A DNA stretch of 64,000 nucleotides from Asterella californica (taxonomy: Eukaryota > Streptophyta > Marchantiopsida > Marchantiales > Aytoniaceae): positions 31,222,001 to 31,286,000 of the forward strand of contig JAYKYS010000006.1 of assembly GCA_036924285.1 (NCBI GenBank), given 5' to 3'. The translations under genes and the position numbers were made by a program. Within the stretch, counting starts at the first letter, position 1, and each line of letters starts with the position of its first letter. This document shows positions 1 to 11,658 of the stretch, in pieces. The notes under the pieces are model-generated. The model ran no database searches, was not told the DNA's origin, and saw only the letters and a program-made list of their open reading frames with translations.

Positions 1-549
1 GACCGAAGCAAAAAGGTGGGGTACCGCTACGAGTGATTTGCAACAAGAAAGATCAGCAGAAGTTGCTCAAGGCGTTCCATGAGAGTCTTTGGGCTAGACA
101 TCGAGGGATTTGGGCCAGTTTTATCAAGATAAAAGAGCGGTATTGGTGGAAAAACATGTATAAGGATGTTGTATCTTTTGTGGAATCTTGTTTCGAATAT
201 TCGACATCGTGATGGATTACACCCGACTTATCCGTTGACAATCCACTTCAAGTGGGTGGTAGACTTGGTGATTATGCCGGTTGGATTGTGGCAGATGAGA
301 TACTTGGTACTTGCTAGAGAAGATCTTTCAAATCAAGTCGAGGGTAGGGCGCTTCGGACAAAGACAACTGAAGGGGTATGTAGATTTCTCTTGGAAGAGG
401 TTGTTTGTCGGTATGGATGTGTGGGAAAGATCACTGCAGATCGAGGAGAGTTAGATGCACACGAGGCCCGTGAATTCTTTGCAAGGTGTGGGGTGAGGTT
501 GTCACTGACAACTGCTTACAACCCCGAAGGGAATGCCAAGAGTGAACGT

Positions 550-2605
550 TGTCGAGTTGAGAGTCTTTCTTGGAGAGGACGGACCTCCTGACTGTGACCG
601 ATCAGAGAAAAACGATCACAAAGGAAAATAGGTTGCTGCCGACGATGAAATCTCAAACCACAGCCTCTTGTGCCCACCGTTTACAAAAACAAGCACTCCA
701 AAATACCTTAGGTACACAGATAGGTCTCTCAAGATCCAAATAACTTTATTTCAGTGTCGCTGCATCATCAATCTCTTCAACTGTAAAGAAAATCTCTCTC
801 TCTTCCTCTCCTGCGTGTCTTTCTCTCCCGTCAATCAGTTCTCAACCAAAAGTCTACCAAGTACGTCTCAATCCGAACCTAATAGTGAAATTCGAACCCC
901 TGAATCTTATTCCTTTCTTTGCCCCAACTGAAACTCTCAGAAATTTGATCCAGCGTCGATCAAAAGTCCTCTGTAGATTTTCAAACGATCTCTCTCAATA
1001 AAACTGCCTCCTGAGAGTAATTTCTCCTCAGAATAGTTTATTAGACAACGTCCAAGCTTAAAACTCCTGCCCCTCTCCCTACGATGATCTCCCAATTCAA
1101 TCTGTCAGCAATTTGATCTTTCCCCAGCCTCTTAGCTTCTCCTGCGTGTCCTCAACCCCCAATCCCTAATCCTCCTCCTTCCGCTTCAGCTCTCTCAAAA
1201 AAAATCCTTTTTTTAAAACTATCCCCGATCCCAAGTCGCCGTAGGTATTTAACCTAAAAGTTAAGGCCTCAGCTTAAGCTGCCCCCCTGCTGTCCTTATA
1301 AGCACAGTCACTTATCAGAAGCAGAGCCCTAGCTAAGCTGTCCCCCTGCTGTCCTTATGCGTACAGAGCTTTATTTACAAAAACAAAACCCTCCTGTCCT
1401 TGTCGATGACCCCTTCTTAAACTCTAATTCTCCTCCTTCCGCCTCCGCTCTCTCGTCTCTTAGAAAATTTCTCAGAAAAATGTCCGCTTCCGCTGTAATC
1501 TTCCGCTTCCACTCTCTAAGAAACATTTCTCAGAAAAATGTCTGCTTCCGCTTCCGCTGTAATCTTCCGCTTCCGCTCTCTAAGAAACATTTCTCAGAAA
1601 AATGTCCGCTTCCGCTTCAAGCTTCCGCTGCAATCTTCCGCTTCCACTCTCTAAGAAACATTTCTCAGAAAAATGTCCGCTTCCGCTTCAGTTTTAAGGC
1701 CCCAACTAAGCTGCCCCGATGATTAATTAACTGATCAGCAAAAGTTTCCCGTGCTCTTGATGTCATCTTGATGCCACCCTGAATATACTACAAGCTATCC
1801 AATGTAGACCGAAGCCCCAACACTTATGAGGCTGCCCCACAGAGCTTACAGCCCCCCCATATGCGCACCAGGTATCTCTCATAGTACATTCAAGATGGCA
1901 TGCAGAGGCTTAGACCAGGAAGCCCACGATTAAGAGAGATACCGGTCTCCCGCCCCTAGATATGCAGGACGTGGCTGCATATCCAACATAGACTCCCTTC
2001 CAGGAGACCAACATGTCGGAATAAAAACTAGAGGCCAGGGGGGATTGATCCTGAGACCACTTCCCTCCTAGGCAGACGCCATATCACTGGGATGGCCTTT
2101 GGTTCCGTTCAAGAAGGTAAAAATTTTTGTACATATGTTTTGCTGAAGAAATTTTCCTATAAAGTTTTTACTAGCCTTTCCTACGCTAACTTCTCTATAC
2201 AACTCCGTTTTTAATGAACAAGGAGTCAAAACTATAGTATTTGTGAACACCTACACGCTCACGCTATCAGATTCTGAGTTCAAGTCACGAGCTAGAATCG
2301 ACAGATTTCCCTCTTTCACATATTTCTCAGTCTAAAACCCGTGCTAACTATTACTTAAAATACTTTCTGTCAAGACTGGAAGTATGAAGTCGCTCTCCTC
2401 GTCGAGCTCTGCATTCTGATGCCTTTCGATCTCTTTCAGGGTGATATTTCAGTCTAAGCTAGGGGACAGCTTGCCAAGCATAGCCCCAACTTAGCTCTTG
2501 CCTAGCTTGTTAAGCTACGGGGCAGCTTCCTTTACACAATATAGAAAAAAATAAAATATCTCTCTGCAATACTTTTCACTGTACAGACCTACGTACAATA
2601 TGACA
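550..2605 (-). mobile_element. Solo LTR (type E, DHG family, about 2.06 kb)
   Basis: The segment starts TGTCGAGTTGAGAG and ends TATGACA, and exactly interrupts the integrase frame of element 1. Flanks are ACGT on the left (546-549) and ACAT on the right (2606-2609), a 4-bp target duplication with one transition. Its left end resembles the plus-strand left end of the LTRs of element B (TGTAGAGTTGAGAG), so it lies in reverse orientation. No internal coding region is present, as expected after LTR-LTR recombination. The ORFs inside it are not protein-like. Confidence 0.75.
1440..1700. repeat. Minisatellite inside solo LTR E
   Basis: About four tandem units of roughly 62-70 bp carry the core CATTTCTCAGAAAAATGTC followed by a CTTCCGCTTCCGC-rich tail. 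The core starts near 1465, 1527, 1590 and 1660, and units differ mainly in the number of CTTCCG steps. A 121-codon ORF over this block only reflects the repeat. Confidence 0.75.
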
Positions 2606-3322
2606 ACATGGACATCCACCCATCGTGAAGGCTTTGGTGAAGGCCTGCAACGGAAGGATGTGCGAGAGGCCTCGACTCTTACCATTTGCGTTATGGACAG
2701 ATCGAACGACGCACAGCTCGGTGATAGGTTACATGCCGATGGAACTCATCACAGGTCAGAAACCTATCATGCCGATTGAAGAACACGTTTTGACATGGAG
2801 TGTGTTACCTTGGGAAGACAATCTGACTAGGGAAGAGCTTCTCGCTATTCGAATTAGGCAGTTAGAGAGAAGACATGAGGATATCCAAGCTGCTTTAGAT
2901 AGGTTGCGGGAAGCACGGTTGAAGAACAAGATCAGATTTGATCAGCGACATCGTTTGAGACCTAGGGAAATCAAGGAAGGTGATAGGGTGTTAGTCTATG
3001 ACAACAGTCTAGACAACCAGCATAGTGCATTCCAGAAGATGGTTTGGTCCGTATGTGGTGAAGAAGGTTCATGACAACGCAACTTACGTCTTGCAAGAGT
3101 TGGATGGAACAAGCTTGAAGGTACCAGTTACAGGTAAACGTGTCAAGATTTTCAAAAAGAGAGATGAGGAGGTCGATCTAGCAGATATCTTGAGGGAGTT
3201 TCAGTTTGAGGATGAGGATTATGCAGAAGATCTTGAAGGTGAGGTTGGCTATGATGGGAAGTAGGACGATAAGTCGATCCACTCCTTGGTTGATATCTCT
3301 AGTGCATACCGGAGGATGCACA

Positions 3323-3338
3323 GGTTCAGAGGGGTGAA
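3323..3338 (+). other. Polypurine tract of element 1
   Basis: GGTTCAGAGGGGTGAA lies directly before the 3' LTR. It corresponds to the tract at 36663-36679 in the intact element and to the minus-strand tract at 7506-7523 in element B. It would prime plus-strand cDNA synthesis. Confidence 0.7.
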
Positions 3339-5158
3339 TGTCTTGTCGTGGACCGGCTCCTATCTGAAATTCAGACTTCGATGCTTGTCATTCCAAAGAC
3401 ACTCATGAGAAAGACAAGCTAAGCCTTAGCTTACGGGTTTTTGGCATCATTTCGGATCTCCATTTTCATCGCATAGATGGGTAGACTTCGTCTACTTCGT
3501 TTGGACGCCTAGTGGAGAAGTTACAAGACTCGAAAGATGGAAAAAACAAGCTAGGCCCAGCTTACGGGCTTTTGGAGCAACTTCGAATCTTCACTTTCAT
3601 CGCATAGATGGGTAGAGCTCGTTGTCAGCTTTCCATGGACATCTTGTTTACTCCGTTTGGACATGTAGTGAAGAAGTTATGCGATTCGAAAAAAGGAAAA
3701 ATCAAGCTAGGTCCTAGTTTACTTGCTGACTGGGTATTTGAGGCTTCAGGCGTTATATCAAAGACGCAAGGGGCCTGCTTCATTATTATTGAGAGAACTT
3801 CGTACGTACAGAGACTGTTATAAGGGGGCTGCTTAAGAGGCTTGCTTGTTCTTACGACCTGTCGGTGGACGTTTTGGAGAATTGGGAAGTCCAATACACG
3901 CGCGCAAGGTGTCATCGGGTTCAGATCTGTGCAGGCTACGCACTGGTTCAAACGGTTTGGGAAGAGACGGATCGGGGAGTGCGTACTGGGAGAAATTGAG
4001 ACGCAGGAAGAGGATTTGGACATTTCAGTTACCTGTGAAGGAGAGTTGGATCGTTCCGGAGTCCAAACTTGCTGTCCTTGGATCCATCGGGATCAGAACA
4101 CCGAGTTCTACAAGAAATTAAAGACGATATAAAGTTTCATCGGGCGGTTTAAGAGTTCTGAGTGAAATTGACTCTTAGGGAAGCGCTTACGTCAGATTTT
4201 TCATCGCATGCGATCCAAAATTGGATTGTTTTTCGCGATCAGTGTGCCAAGCTCTTCGTTCTTGATGCCTACGCGACCAGGGAGTCTTCATCTACGCATA
4301 GGAGAAGACAATACGTGGATTGGACTGTTGGTTTGGGTGAGGTGAGCGAGTTTGAGCCACAGGGAGTCCATTTACGTCAATTTTTTGCAACCTGTGACCA
4401 AATTTCTTGCGTGATTTTGCAAAGAGAACTCCAAACGGCTTGTTTGGAGTCTCGTTGGGTTCGTGATAGCTAGATCTATCTGCCAGGGAAGACGGATATC
4501 AGTTTAGACGATCCGTTTGTGCGGTGTGTGCGGTTTTAAACCGCATGGAGGAGTTTTTGAAGGTTCGGTCACCTGTGACCGAAAATCGGTGATATCTTAG
4601 CTGTTGGGAGTCGGATCTGAAGGTTTCTTGGGTTAACGGAGTCAGCAGAGGAGACCCTATCGACATCTGAAGCCCGTTTGGCGAAAGGAGGAAGTTCTCA
4701 GATAGGTCTTTTTCGGTTTCTTCGCTACGGGTTTTGCTCTTTTGAGTTCGTTAGAGTTCTGGTTGGCTATATACAGCTTGTGGTAGCTAGTTTTGGCTAA
4801 GAGCTAGTACATGGGTGTGGTTTGGACTTGGGTTTGGATCGTGTGATACTGCTGTGGCTCTGTTTGTTAGCAAAGAGAAGTTTCTCTTGCTTTAAGCTAC
4901 GCTTCAGTGGTTTTGGTTCAGGGTTGTGATTCAAGGGTTGTTTTTTGGGGCTTTTGAAGCATGTTACAGACCGCTCTGGTCTGTTTCTTAGTTCTGTGCT
5001 CTTAGGAGAAAGAACCGGCAGTGTACATACATTTGGAGTTGGTATATATCGCAGCATTCGTTTTCGTGGTTGTTTTTCTCTGTCTTGTCTCTGCACACAA
5101 CATCTCCACAGCCAGGAATCTCGCATTTTCCTGGACATCCTTCACGCAATATCCGACA
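3339..5158 (+). repeat. 3' LTR of element 1 (type F, about 1.82 kb)
   Basis: The LTR starts TGTCTTGTCGTGG right after the polypurine tract. It ends in ATCCGACA after a CACAGCCAGGAA stretch like those near the ends of the other DHG-family LTRs. Large parts match, in reverse, the LTR at 26846-28492. It contains U3 tandem repeats (3411-3735). I see no credible gene inside. Confidence 0.7.
3411..3735. repeat. Tandem repeats in the U3 of LTR F
   Basis: Two near-complete units and part of a third begin with ACAAGCTAAGC or ACAAGCTAGGC variants, near 3411, 3540 and 3698, about 130-160 bp apart. Each of the first two carries a CGCATAGATGGGTAGA core. Upstream tandem blocks in U3 are often enhancer-like; that role is an inference here. 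Confidence 0.65.
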
Positions 5159-5289
5159 CGATACCGCTATCTGCGGCTGTGAGCAGCACTGCAATAGTCA
5201 TAGCAATCAGTAACCATATTGATAGAAGAATCACAGCACCGCTCCAAGCACGAGAAAAACAAATCACGAAGAAATTTAGACGAAGAAGC

Positions 5290-6165
5290 ACGCTCGAATC
5301 ATCTTCTCGAACAATGATCTTCTTCTGGTGCGTGCTTGATCCTTTCTGAGGCACTAAAGTGGGAGGGGAAGACATGGTACCTGCCCGGTCTCCTTCCTCC
5401 GAGGTCTTTTCCTTGACCTCTCGCTGTCTCGCTTGACCAACTAGGTCTCTTTCATGTCCCTCTTGGACACATACAAGTAGCAGAAGAATGGGATGAGATG
5501 CCCTCTTGCTGGGATGCCCAAGTAAGCTAACTCAGCATGGACATAGGCGTGGAAGAAGTCACCCTATTTGATGACCTCTCTTCTCCAAACAGCTTCTAGG
5601 AACTCCACATCCTAGTCTCTGAAGTATCTGACCTTCTGAGTCTTTCTCGGGGAAAAGGTGAAGGGTAAGCTTCCCCAGAAGACGCTTCGGCTCTCGGTAG
5701 GCTTCCATCTTCCATCTGTTCCTCCCCTGTCGGCCTTCTAGGAAGAGACATGTAGTACTCCCATGTACATATCATTTCCCTGAAATAATTGTGAGAATCT
5801 TCCTCTTCTCCACCTCATACCCGCGGTTCTCCGATTCAAGGTCGGTGGAAAGCTCTCCGCCACCATTCCATCGTTCAAGATTGATCTTCCTCGGACGACT
5901 CTTGCCTTGACAAGTACACGGTTTCGAGGAGGTAGAGCTACCCAGATCTCTTCCAACAGACCATGATCCGCGAGATTCTAGTCTCATGTGAAGAAGTTGA
6001 GGCTCAACTCCTTGATGAAATGTTTGGCCTCGATCAGCTCCGCTTGTGATAACACAAATCCTCGAGGATGCATCGATATTTCGAGCTTCTGTTACACTAT
6101 ACCACACATACTTGTTGTGAGTCTAAGGCTCAGTCCTTACCAGACCCTCACAGTCCAGCTTCCCA
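5290..6165 (-). pseudogene. GAAGAC-family coiled-coil ORF, N-terminal part (copy G1a)
   Basis: Read on the minus strand, this matches the ORF at 60427-62726 from its start (equivalent of MSMHPRGL near 6072) through the SENRGY segment and on to a PPTLVPQ...STHQKK...VRED stretch near 5290-5370, with frame breaks. The part before the start matches the leader near 60320-60425. Homology stops near 5290; the 130 bp from there to the LTR of element 1 match nothing else I recognise in the window. At about 6165 the sequence jumps to about 20 bp of the same leader in opposite orientation, just before element B. Confidence 0.65.
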
Positions 6166-6184
6166 ATCTTAGAGAGGATTGCGT

Positions 6185-7505
6185 TGTAGAGTTGAGAGTT
6201 TTCCTCGGGAAGGGCGGAACCTTCTGGCTGTGATATGAGCTTGAAAGTTGTGTTCAGTCTACTCAAGGAAGCGTTGGGCTTCAGGCTGTGGCTGGTTTAC
6301 TCAAAGGATAGGCTTCAGGTCTCAAGGTGATACTGAAAAAACACTCATATAAGTCTCTTGGCTCTTCTGATATGTTCAGGAAGCAAATTTTTGGCTTAAC
6401 TAGCAATGATAAGATCAGATGACGAACTTTGACACTCGGGATTGAGAAATATGTGAAGGTTCAGACTTCAGAACTCCTCCTACATGTAAATGAGGCTCTA
6501 CTGGATACACATACGAAGTTTCAGCTTCAGATTAATTCAGAGCACTAAGATATGAGTAGAAACTTTCTGAGTAGAGAAAAAACGGCAATTTCCGGTACCC
6601 ACACAGCTATTTCGACCTAGAATAGAGAATTGGCTCGATCACTTTTGGAAAATTCTTACAGGATTTGCAGTACACAGCTTGCTGAACACTCCTGTGAAGT
6701 TGGGCCTCCTGATTCCACACAGAACTCCAGATCTCGCTCTCTAAAGTTGCTGTTCCAGATTGAGAGCTTTTCGGAACCCCTCTACTTTAGCGGTCGCCCT
6801 GAATTACTCACTCACTCAATTGACATGAAAATTTGGAGACAGTCGTAGCCCTGCTGACAGTGAACACAACCACGAAGGTTTGAAGCGATTTCCTCGATTC
6901 TGCTGCAATTGACACTCAAAACCCCAAAATCAACAAAAGTGATGCAGATTTGGCACAATCTGAACTTCAATTGGGCATAACTCCTTGTTTATTGATCCAA
7001 ATCGATCAAGAATTCACTGACATTGCTTGGCTTGACGAGCTCTATCTCCCTGTGCTCTCAGATTTTGCAGTGTCCTCACCAATTGCTCGAAATCCACTCT
7101 AGAGCTCTGTTTCTAAACTTAGAGTTTTACAAAAGACAAAAATGGACCAATGGGAGTTCATAGCTCCACTTGACTGTCCTTTTGTGCCTTAAACTACCTG
7201 GTAACTTATCAACACTCATAGACTACCACGTCAAGCCCCCTAGAGTGCCAACGTAAAACTTAAACTACCTAAAACGACACGCAGCCCGAAAATTAACTTA
7301 AATCAGCTAGAAAGCGTGCATGGGCGACACGCAAATACAACCCATGAGCTTAAACCCTATCAACATGATAATCAACCTACTAAGACTCAAAATATATAAC
7401 ATCTTCCAAAAATGGACTTCTTTGAGGTCTTAACTTCACTTAGTGAGACTAACGTCTGACAGAGAAGTGAATCATTTACTATGTGAAATGTTTCACATCA
7501 CGACA
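6185..7505 (-). repeat. 3' LTR of element B
   Basis: On the plus strand it runs from TGTAGAGTTGAGAG to CACGACA and is collinear with 11659-12977 apart from small indels and scattered substitutions. It shares blocks with LTR D (for example, the stretch around ACCAATGGGAGTTCATAGC), so B and D LTRs have a common origin with different ends. Confidence 0.9.
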
Positions 7506-7523
7506 TCCACCCCCTCCAAACTT
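7506..7523 (-). other. Polypurine tract of element B
   Basis: On the minus strand AGTTTGGAGGGGGTGGA abuts the 3' LTR. It is nearly identical to the tract of the intact element at 36663-36679. Confidence 0.75.
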
Positions 7524-7551
7524 GCACATCCTCCGGTATGTGCCAATCTCC

Positions 7552-9071
7552 TCAGTCTTCTGTTTGTTCTTCTTCATTATCGCTTTCCTCCGCCTCAGTC
7601 TCTTCAGAAACTGGGACATCTTCGTCTCTTGTTGTCCTCTGCTCTGACTCTAGAAAGTTGAATAACTCAACTGACCCTCCGCGTCTCTTGAACAGTTTCA
7701 CACGTTTGCCAGCCACAGATAGCTTCAGAGGAGTACCATCCAACTCACGCAAACTATAAGTGGCATTCTCATACACATCTAGCACAACATAAGGCCCGAA
7801 CCATCTTCGAGAGAACTTACGAAGTGTAGAATGCTGATTCTCCAACGTGCTATCATATACCAGAACCCAGTCACCAACATGTATTGGCTTCGGTCGTAGT
7901 CGGCGAGTCTTGTCAAAACGTTCCTTGTTTCTGACTCGAGCCATCTTCAGCCTCTCCTGCGCATCAGCAAGATCCTCCTCCCTTCGCTCCAACTGCCTAA
8001 TACGTAAATTTAGGAGTGAAGCTCGATCTATACCATCTTCCCACGGTAGCGTAGCTCATGTAAGAAAGTACTCCTCCAAGACTTGCACTGCGCTTCATCC
8101 AAGACTGTGTACCATCGGCTAGAGTACGGAGCCATAGATGGTTCAAGAATACCCATTCGTACCCTCTCTTTCAGCAACTCAATGACCTTCGGTAGTAAAG
8201 CACGAGGGACTGGAATCGGCTTCAAGTCCCAAGGTACATGAGGAACAGTGAAGATAACCATCGGAGCTATCACACTAGGATCCACACAACCTATGTCCTC
8301 AGCCGAGAAAGAAAATGCCTTACCATGGCTAACTATCATCTGTTCAAAAGCTCGTTTCTCCTCTTCAGTCAAGAAGTCACCCCCTCCTATCTGGAGCTGC
8401 TCGAGTGTCTCTTGAGTAAACTTGTGTCCTACCTGTGTAGGATCTCTAAGCACAGGCTCAGCAGCCGCTAACTCCATCTGCTGCTGAGAATCAACAGGTA
8501 ATTGGGTCGCCACAGGTCTCACCTTCCTCGCTACAGCTTTATACTTGGCGTGTACTTCCGCTTCCTGATGTAAGTCACACCAACAGACTGCATCCTTCCA
8601 TCCATTCTCCAGTCTCGGATGAGGACGATATCGCAAGTACGAGATAATCTCCTCATAGACTTCACGAGAATGGATGAGGATCACCACCCTATCTCTCATC
8701 TGTTCCATCAACCTATCTACATCATCCAACCAACGAACAAAAGACTGTATACCTACAAACTCCTCATAAACACCAGAAATCATCTCATCTTCCTTCAGAA
8801 CTCCTGTACAACGTAGATTTGCTGCACACCTCTCCATCTGCCTTCTACTCTTCTCAGTCAAATCCTCTATCCGCATGAACTCACTCCAATCATCAGAACT
8901 GAAAGCCATCAAACCAGATTTCCAACTATGTACAGTACAACTACTTTCTGAATCTTGAGCAGCCTTTCCATCAGCCTCCTGTGATCCCTCAGGCTGCTCA
9001 AGCGGGATCATAGTAGCAGTAGATCCATCACTCTCGCTATCCCGTCCTACGAGAGTGGTTTCTGAAAACCC
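7552..9071 (-). pseudogene. Element B pol: RT N-terminus fused to polyprotein C-terminus by deletion
   Basis: From 9071 the minus strand encodes the pol N-terminal region, collinear with the intact element, down to the RT segment PSMAPYSSRWYTV near 8110. A deletion of about 2.2 kb (relative to 28604-38710) then removes the rest of RT, RNase H and most of integrase. The frame resumes with the LPWEDG region, the RREEDL coiled segment, WFGPYVV near 7800 and an acidic tail ending at 7552. The YxDD-type RT motif and all integrase catalytic residues are lost. The pol frame sits at -1 relative to gag-pro, as in the intact element. Confidence 0.8.
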
Positions 9072-11589
9072 TTACTCCTACAGATAGGAGAATCTCTCAA
9101 AGTCTACCGGTTTCGTTCGTAGTTCGTACGAACGGTCAGAAATTGCACAGAACATCTATCATCTGGACTACGGATCCTAGCATAATGAGATCCGTCATCC
9201 ATCACCTTGGTCTCCATTCGAACTGCAGTGATATAAGGCTGACCAAGAATCACATGATATGAAGCAGAAGACTGCACGAAGAAATGTTGATTCACATCCA
9301 CATCACATATCTTCACCTTCACGTTAGGACAAGCGCCATAACTCACCCTTCTGGTTGTTTGCAGCACGTAACACCCAACCATGGTTCAACTCGATAGGCC
9401 CTTGACCTCTCTCATACACCTCCCGCGACATGATGTTGATCTCAGATCCGTGATCAATTAAAGCAGCAACAGGTTCAGCCAAACTTCCAAGACGAACTCG
9501 TGTAGCAGTTGTAGCACGAGCCCAATGTCTCCTTCTGAAATCACTATCAGTAGCTGGACTCTCCTCGCCAGCTTCCTCATCATCGAACTCAATAGTATTA
9601 GTACTAGCAACTAACGCTTCTTGCTGGTAGACCTGGTCATCAGCTTCCTGAAAATGCACCTTTCCAAACTCTGCATCATTCACAGAAGCTCCCACCACAT
9701 CTATCATTTGAACTTTCTACTTGTTCAGACATCACCTGTCTCTTGCGCTTGATGATGTCGATGATCAGCTCGTGAAACTCCCTCTTTGCAATACCAAGAA
9801 CTTCCCGGAGAGAAAACTCGATTCGCGCATCCAGTATCCTCTGCTCCAAGATGCTCTTCAAATCAGTAGAAGTTTCAATATCAGCTGTCAACTTATAAGC
9901 CGGTCTTTTCCCTTTCTCTTGTGCAGAGATCCCAGCAGTCGTTGGCTCCTGCTGGGATCTCTACACATCCTCCATAGGACCTAGTGCAGGTGGAGGAGCT
10001 GCAGAAGTAGACGAGATGTCCTCAGGAAGAGCCGCTCGTCTCCTTGTGACTCTCCGTCTATCCCCAGTCTCCTCAGGAACTCCAGTATCAAGTTCAGAGG
10101 CCTCTCGTCACCTCTTTTCCTCCACAGAAGCATCCTGCCAGTGAACGTGTCTATCTACATCCAAGAACGCTCTGATAGAAGCAGCATCTACAGGATCTCA
10201 CCATCCTGTGATCCTACGAATAGACTCGGCTCCTCTCTTCAGTATCTCAGAAGGAACTGGAGCCACACTCTTCTCAGCAGTCCTATCTAGCAATGTAGGA
10301 CTAGAAGAGACCTCAATATGCCCAGCATACACGTCAGAATTTACCAGCGGTGTCATCAACGCAGTTGCCGTTGCAGTTGCAGCAATCTGAGGTAGACTTC
10401 TCATACCTCCTCGTCCAAACTGCGTGCTCAACGGCTCTCCAGTAGAAGCAAGGTGCAGCCTACCGTTCTGGTAGCGAACCACACCATCTCGCAAAGCAGC
10501 TGTGAGCTCCTGACAGTCTCCTCGGAAGTGATCAGGACTGTCACACCAGATACATCTACGAACAGGAGCTCCCCCTGGACGTGCAGCAGTAGGCGCCGGT
10601 GGCTGCTCTCTCTGCAATCCAGCTAGCTCTACCTTCAGCTCTCGCATCTGTCGAATCAGGTCTTCGATCTGGTTCTATTGACCATGGTTCTCCGCAGGTC
10701 TCTGAACAGGTGCTCTTTGTAAAGGAGCTGGCACAACTGGCATCAAAGGAACTGCAACTGGGACAACAGGTCTGGGAGCAGGGGCCAAAGGCTGCTGTAC
10801 TTGAGGAGCAGCATAAGATGGAGTGATCACTTCTGCAAGCGGACGTCCTCTCACAGCCACTCTTCCCCTCCTCTGCCTTGTCAGTACAGCCACAACATCC
10901 TCAACTCTCCCCCAATCCATAGTAACACCTCCCTCAGTAGATCGATCAGCCAACATAAAACATAACCGATCTGCCGTAACGTCATCGATAGCTTGCAGGA
11001 AAAGCTCTGTTTTCCTAGCATCTAGGGTTATTCGCTCTAGAGTTGAAAGTTACCGGTATCTTCGATCAAACTCTTTCAGTAACTCACTCAGGTTCATCAT
11101 ACGACCAGGTTGCTGCTCAACCCAGTCTAGAAATGTCCTTCTAGTAACTCTCTCTGAGTCCTCCTCAAGAAACTCCTCCCGAAGAGATCGCTCAAAACTC
11201 ATCCAGATTCCAAGGTTTCTCCTCTGTACATCCCTGACTTGGTCCCGCAACTCAGGAATGACAGCTAACTCAAAACTTGCTATCATCTCAGCATCAGTAA
11301 CCCTAACCAGCTCCATCTCTCCTCTATACTCACGCAGATATCTAGAAATATCTCTACCTTCAAACCTTCCACATTTGTTCACAATAGCTTGCAAAGCCTT
11401 GGTGGACTTTAACTCACCCTCTCCAACGATCGGATGTTGTTGGACCAAGGCCGCAAGCGTCTTCAGAATCTCAACCGTATCCAGACCAGGTACAGAGGTC
11501 GTTGCAGTCACAGGTGCTACAGAAGGTGCTGCAATAGACGTAGATGCAGCAGCCGCAGAAGTAGCAACAGCAGCCCTCTTGCGATCCAT
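9047..11589 (-). pseudogene. Element B gag-pro: capsid region, CCHC knuckle and DHG protease, with stops
   Basis: The first ATG is at 11589. The region encodes an Ala/Thr-rich N-terminus, a capsid-like helical domain (RTFLDWVEQQPGR near 11110), a CIWCDSPDHFRGDC zinc knuckle (CxxCx4Hx4C) near 10550, the SILEQRILDARIEFSL segment near 9830 and a retropepsin with ALIDHGSEINIMS near 9440. One frame is kept from 11589 to about 9700, broken only by stops at 11050-11052, 10675-10677, 10198-10200, 10108-10110 and 9961-9963. Single-base frame breaks follow near 9700 and 9380. The zero frame ends at 9047-9049. A roughly 770-residue Gag-Pro would be expected from the intact copy. Confidence 0.8.
9065..9071 (-). 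promoter_or_regulatory. Candidate -1 ribosomal frameshift site between protease and RT (element B)
   Basis: On the minus strand the zero frame reads AAG GGT TTT, so the heptamer is G_GGT_TTT, which fits the canonical X_XXY_YYZ rule. It lies in the only window (9047-9071) where both frames are open: the -1 frame opens after TAA at 9072-9074 and the zero frame closes at TAG 9047-9049. Slippage here would fuse Gag-Pro to the RT frame. No downstream pseudoknot was modelled. Confidence 0.6.
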
Positions 11590-11637
11590 CTTCTCTCCTT
11601 GTAGTAAACTCAACCTCCTCAATCAATCACCCCAAGA

Positions 11638-11656
11638 GCTCTCAGTGGAAGCACCA
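11638..11656 (-). other. Primer-binding site of element B
   Basis: Two bases inside the 5' LTR the minus strand reads TGGTGCTTCCACTGAGAGC. The same 19 bases occur after the 5' LTR of the intact element (30641-30659). The leading TGG matches a tRNA CCA end; the tRNA itself is not identified. Confidence 0.7.
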
Positions 11657-11658
11657 GA

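Larger units (their letters stand above)
1..3264 (+). pseudogene. Ty3 pol 3' end: integrase core and GPY-type C-terminus, split by a solo LTR
   Basis: Bases 1-549 encode the end of the integrase zinc-binding region (RHRG, then KERYWW) and most of the catalytic core, including TADRGEL and the glutamate in the KSER motif. The frame resumes at 2606 with HPPIVKALVKAC and runs through a basic linker to a WFGPYVV motif and an acidic tail. It aligns along its length with pol of the intact element at 33020-36634. A short deletion near 195-205 removes the second CxxC cysteine pair, and a frameshift near 3025-3040 separates the GPY motif from what precedes it. Integrase would join retrotransposon cDNA to the host chromosome; this copy cannot make it. 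Confidence 0.85.
1..5158 (+). mobile_element. 3' part of a DHG-family Ty3 LTR retrotransposon (element 1)
   Basis: The window opens inside an integrase reading frame collinear with the intact element at 28604-38710. It continues through the polyprotein C-terminus (stop at 3262-3264), a purine-rich tract and a complete 3' LTR ending at 5158. The 5' half lies outside the window. A solo LTR (550-2605) splits the integrase, and small frame breaks show the copy is dead. The base after the LTR begins CGAT, the presumed right half of the target duplication; its left partner is outside the window. Sequence from 5159 on belongs to a minus-strand GAAGAC-family element, so element 1 appears to have landed in that element. 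Confidence 0.8.
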
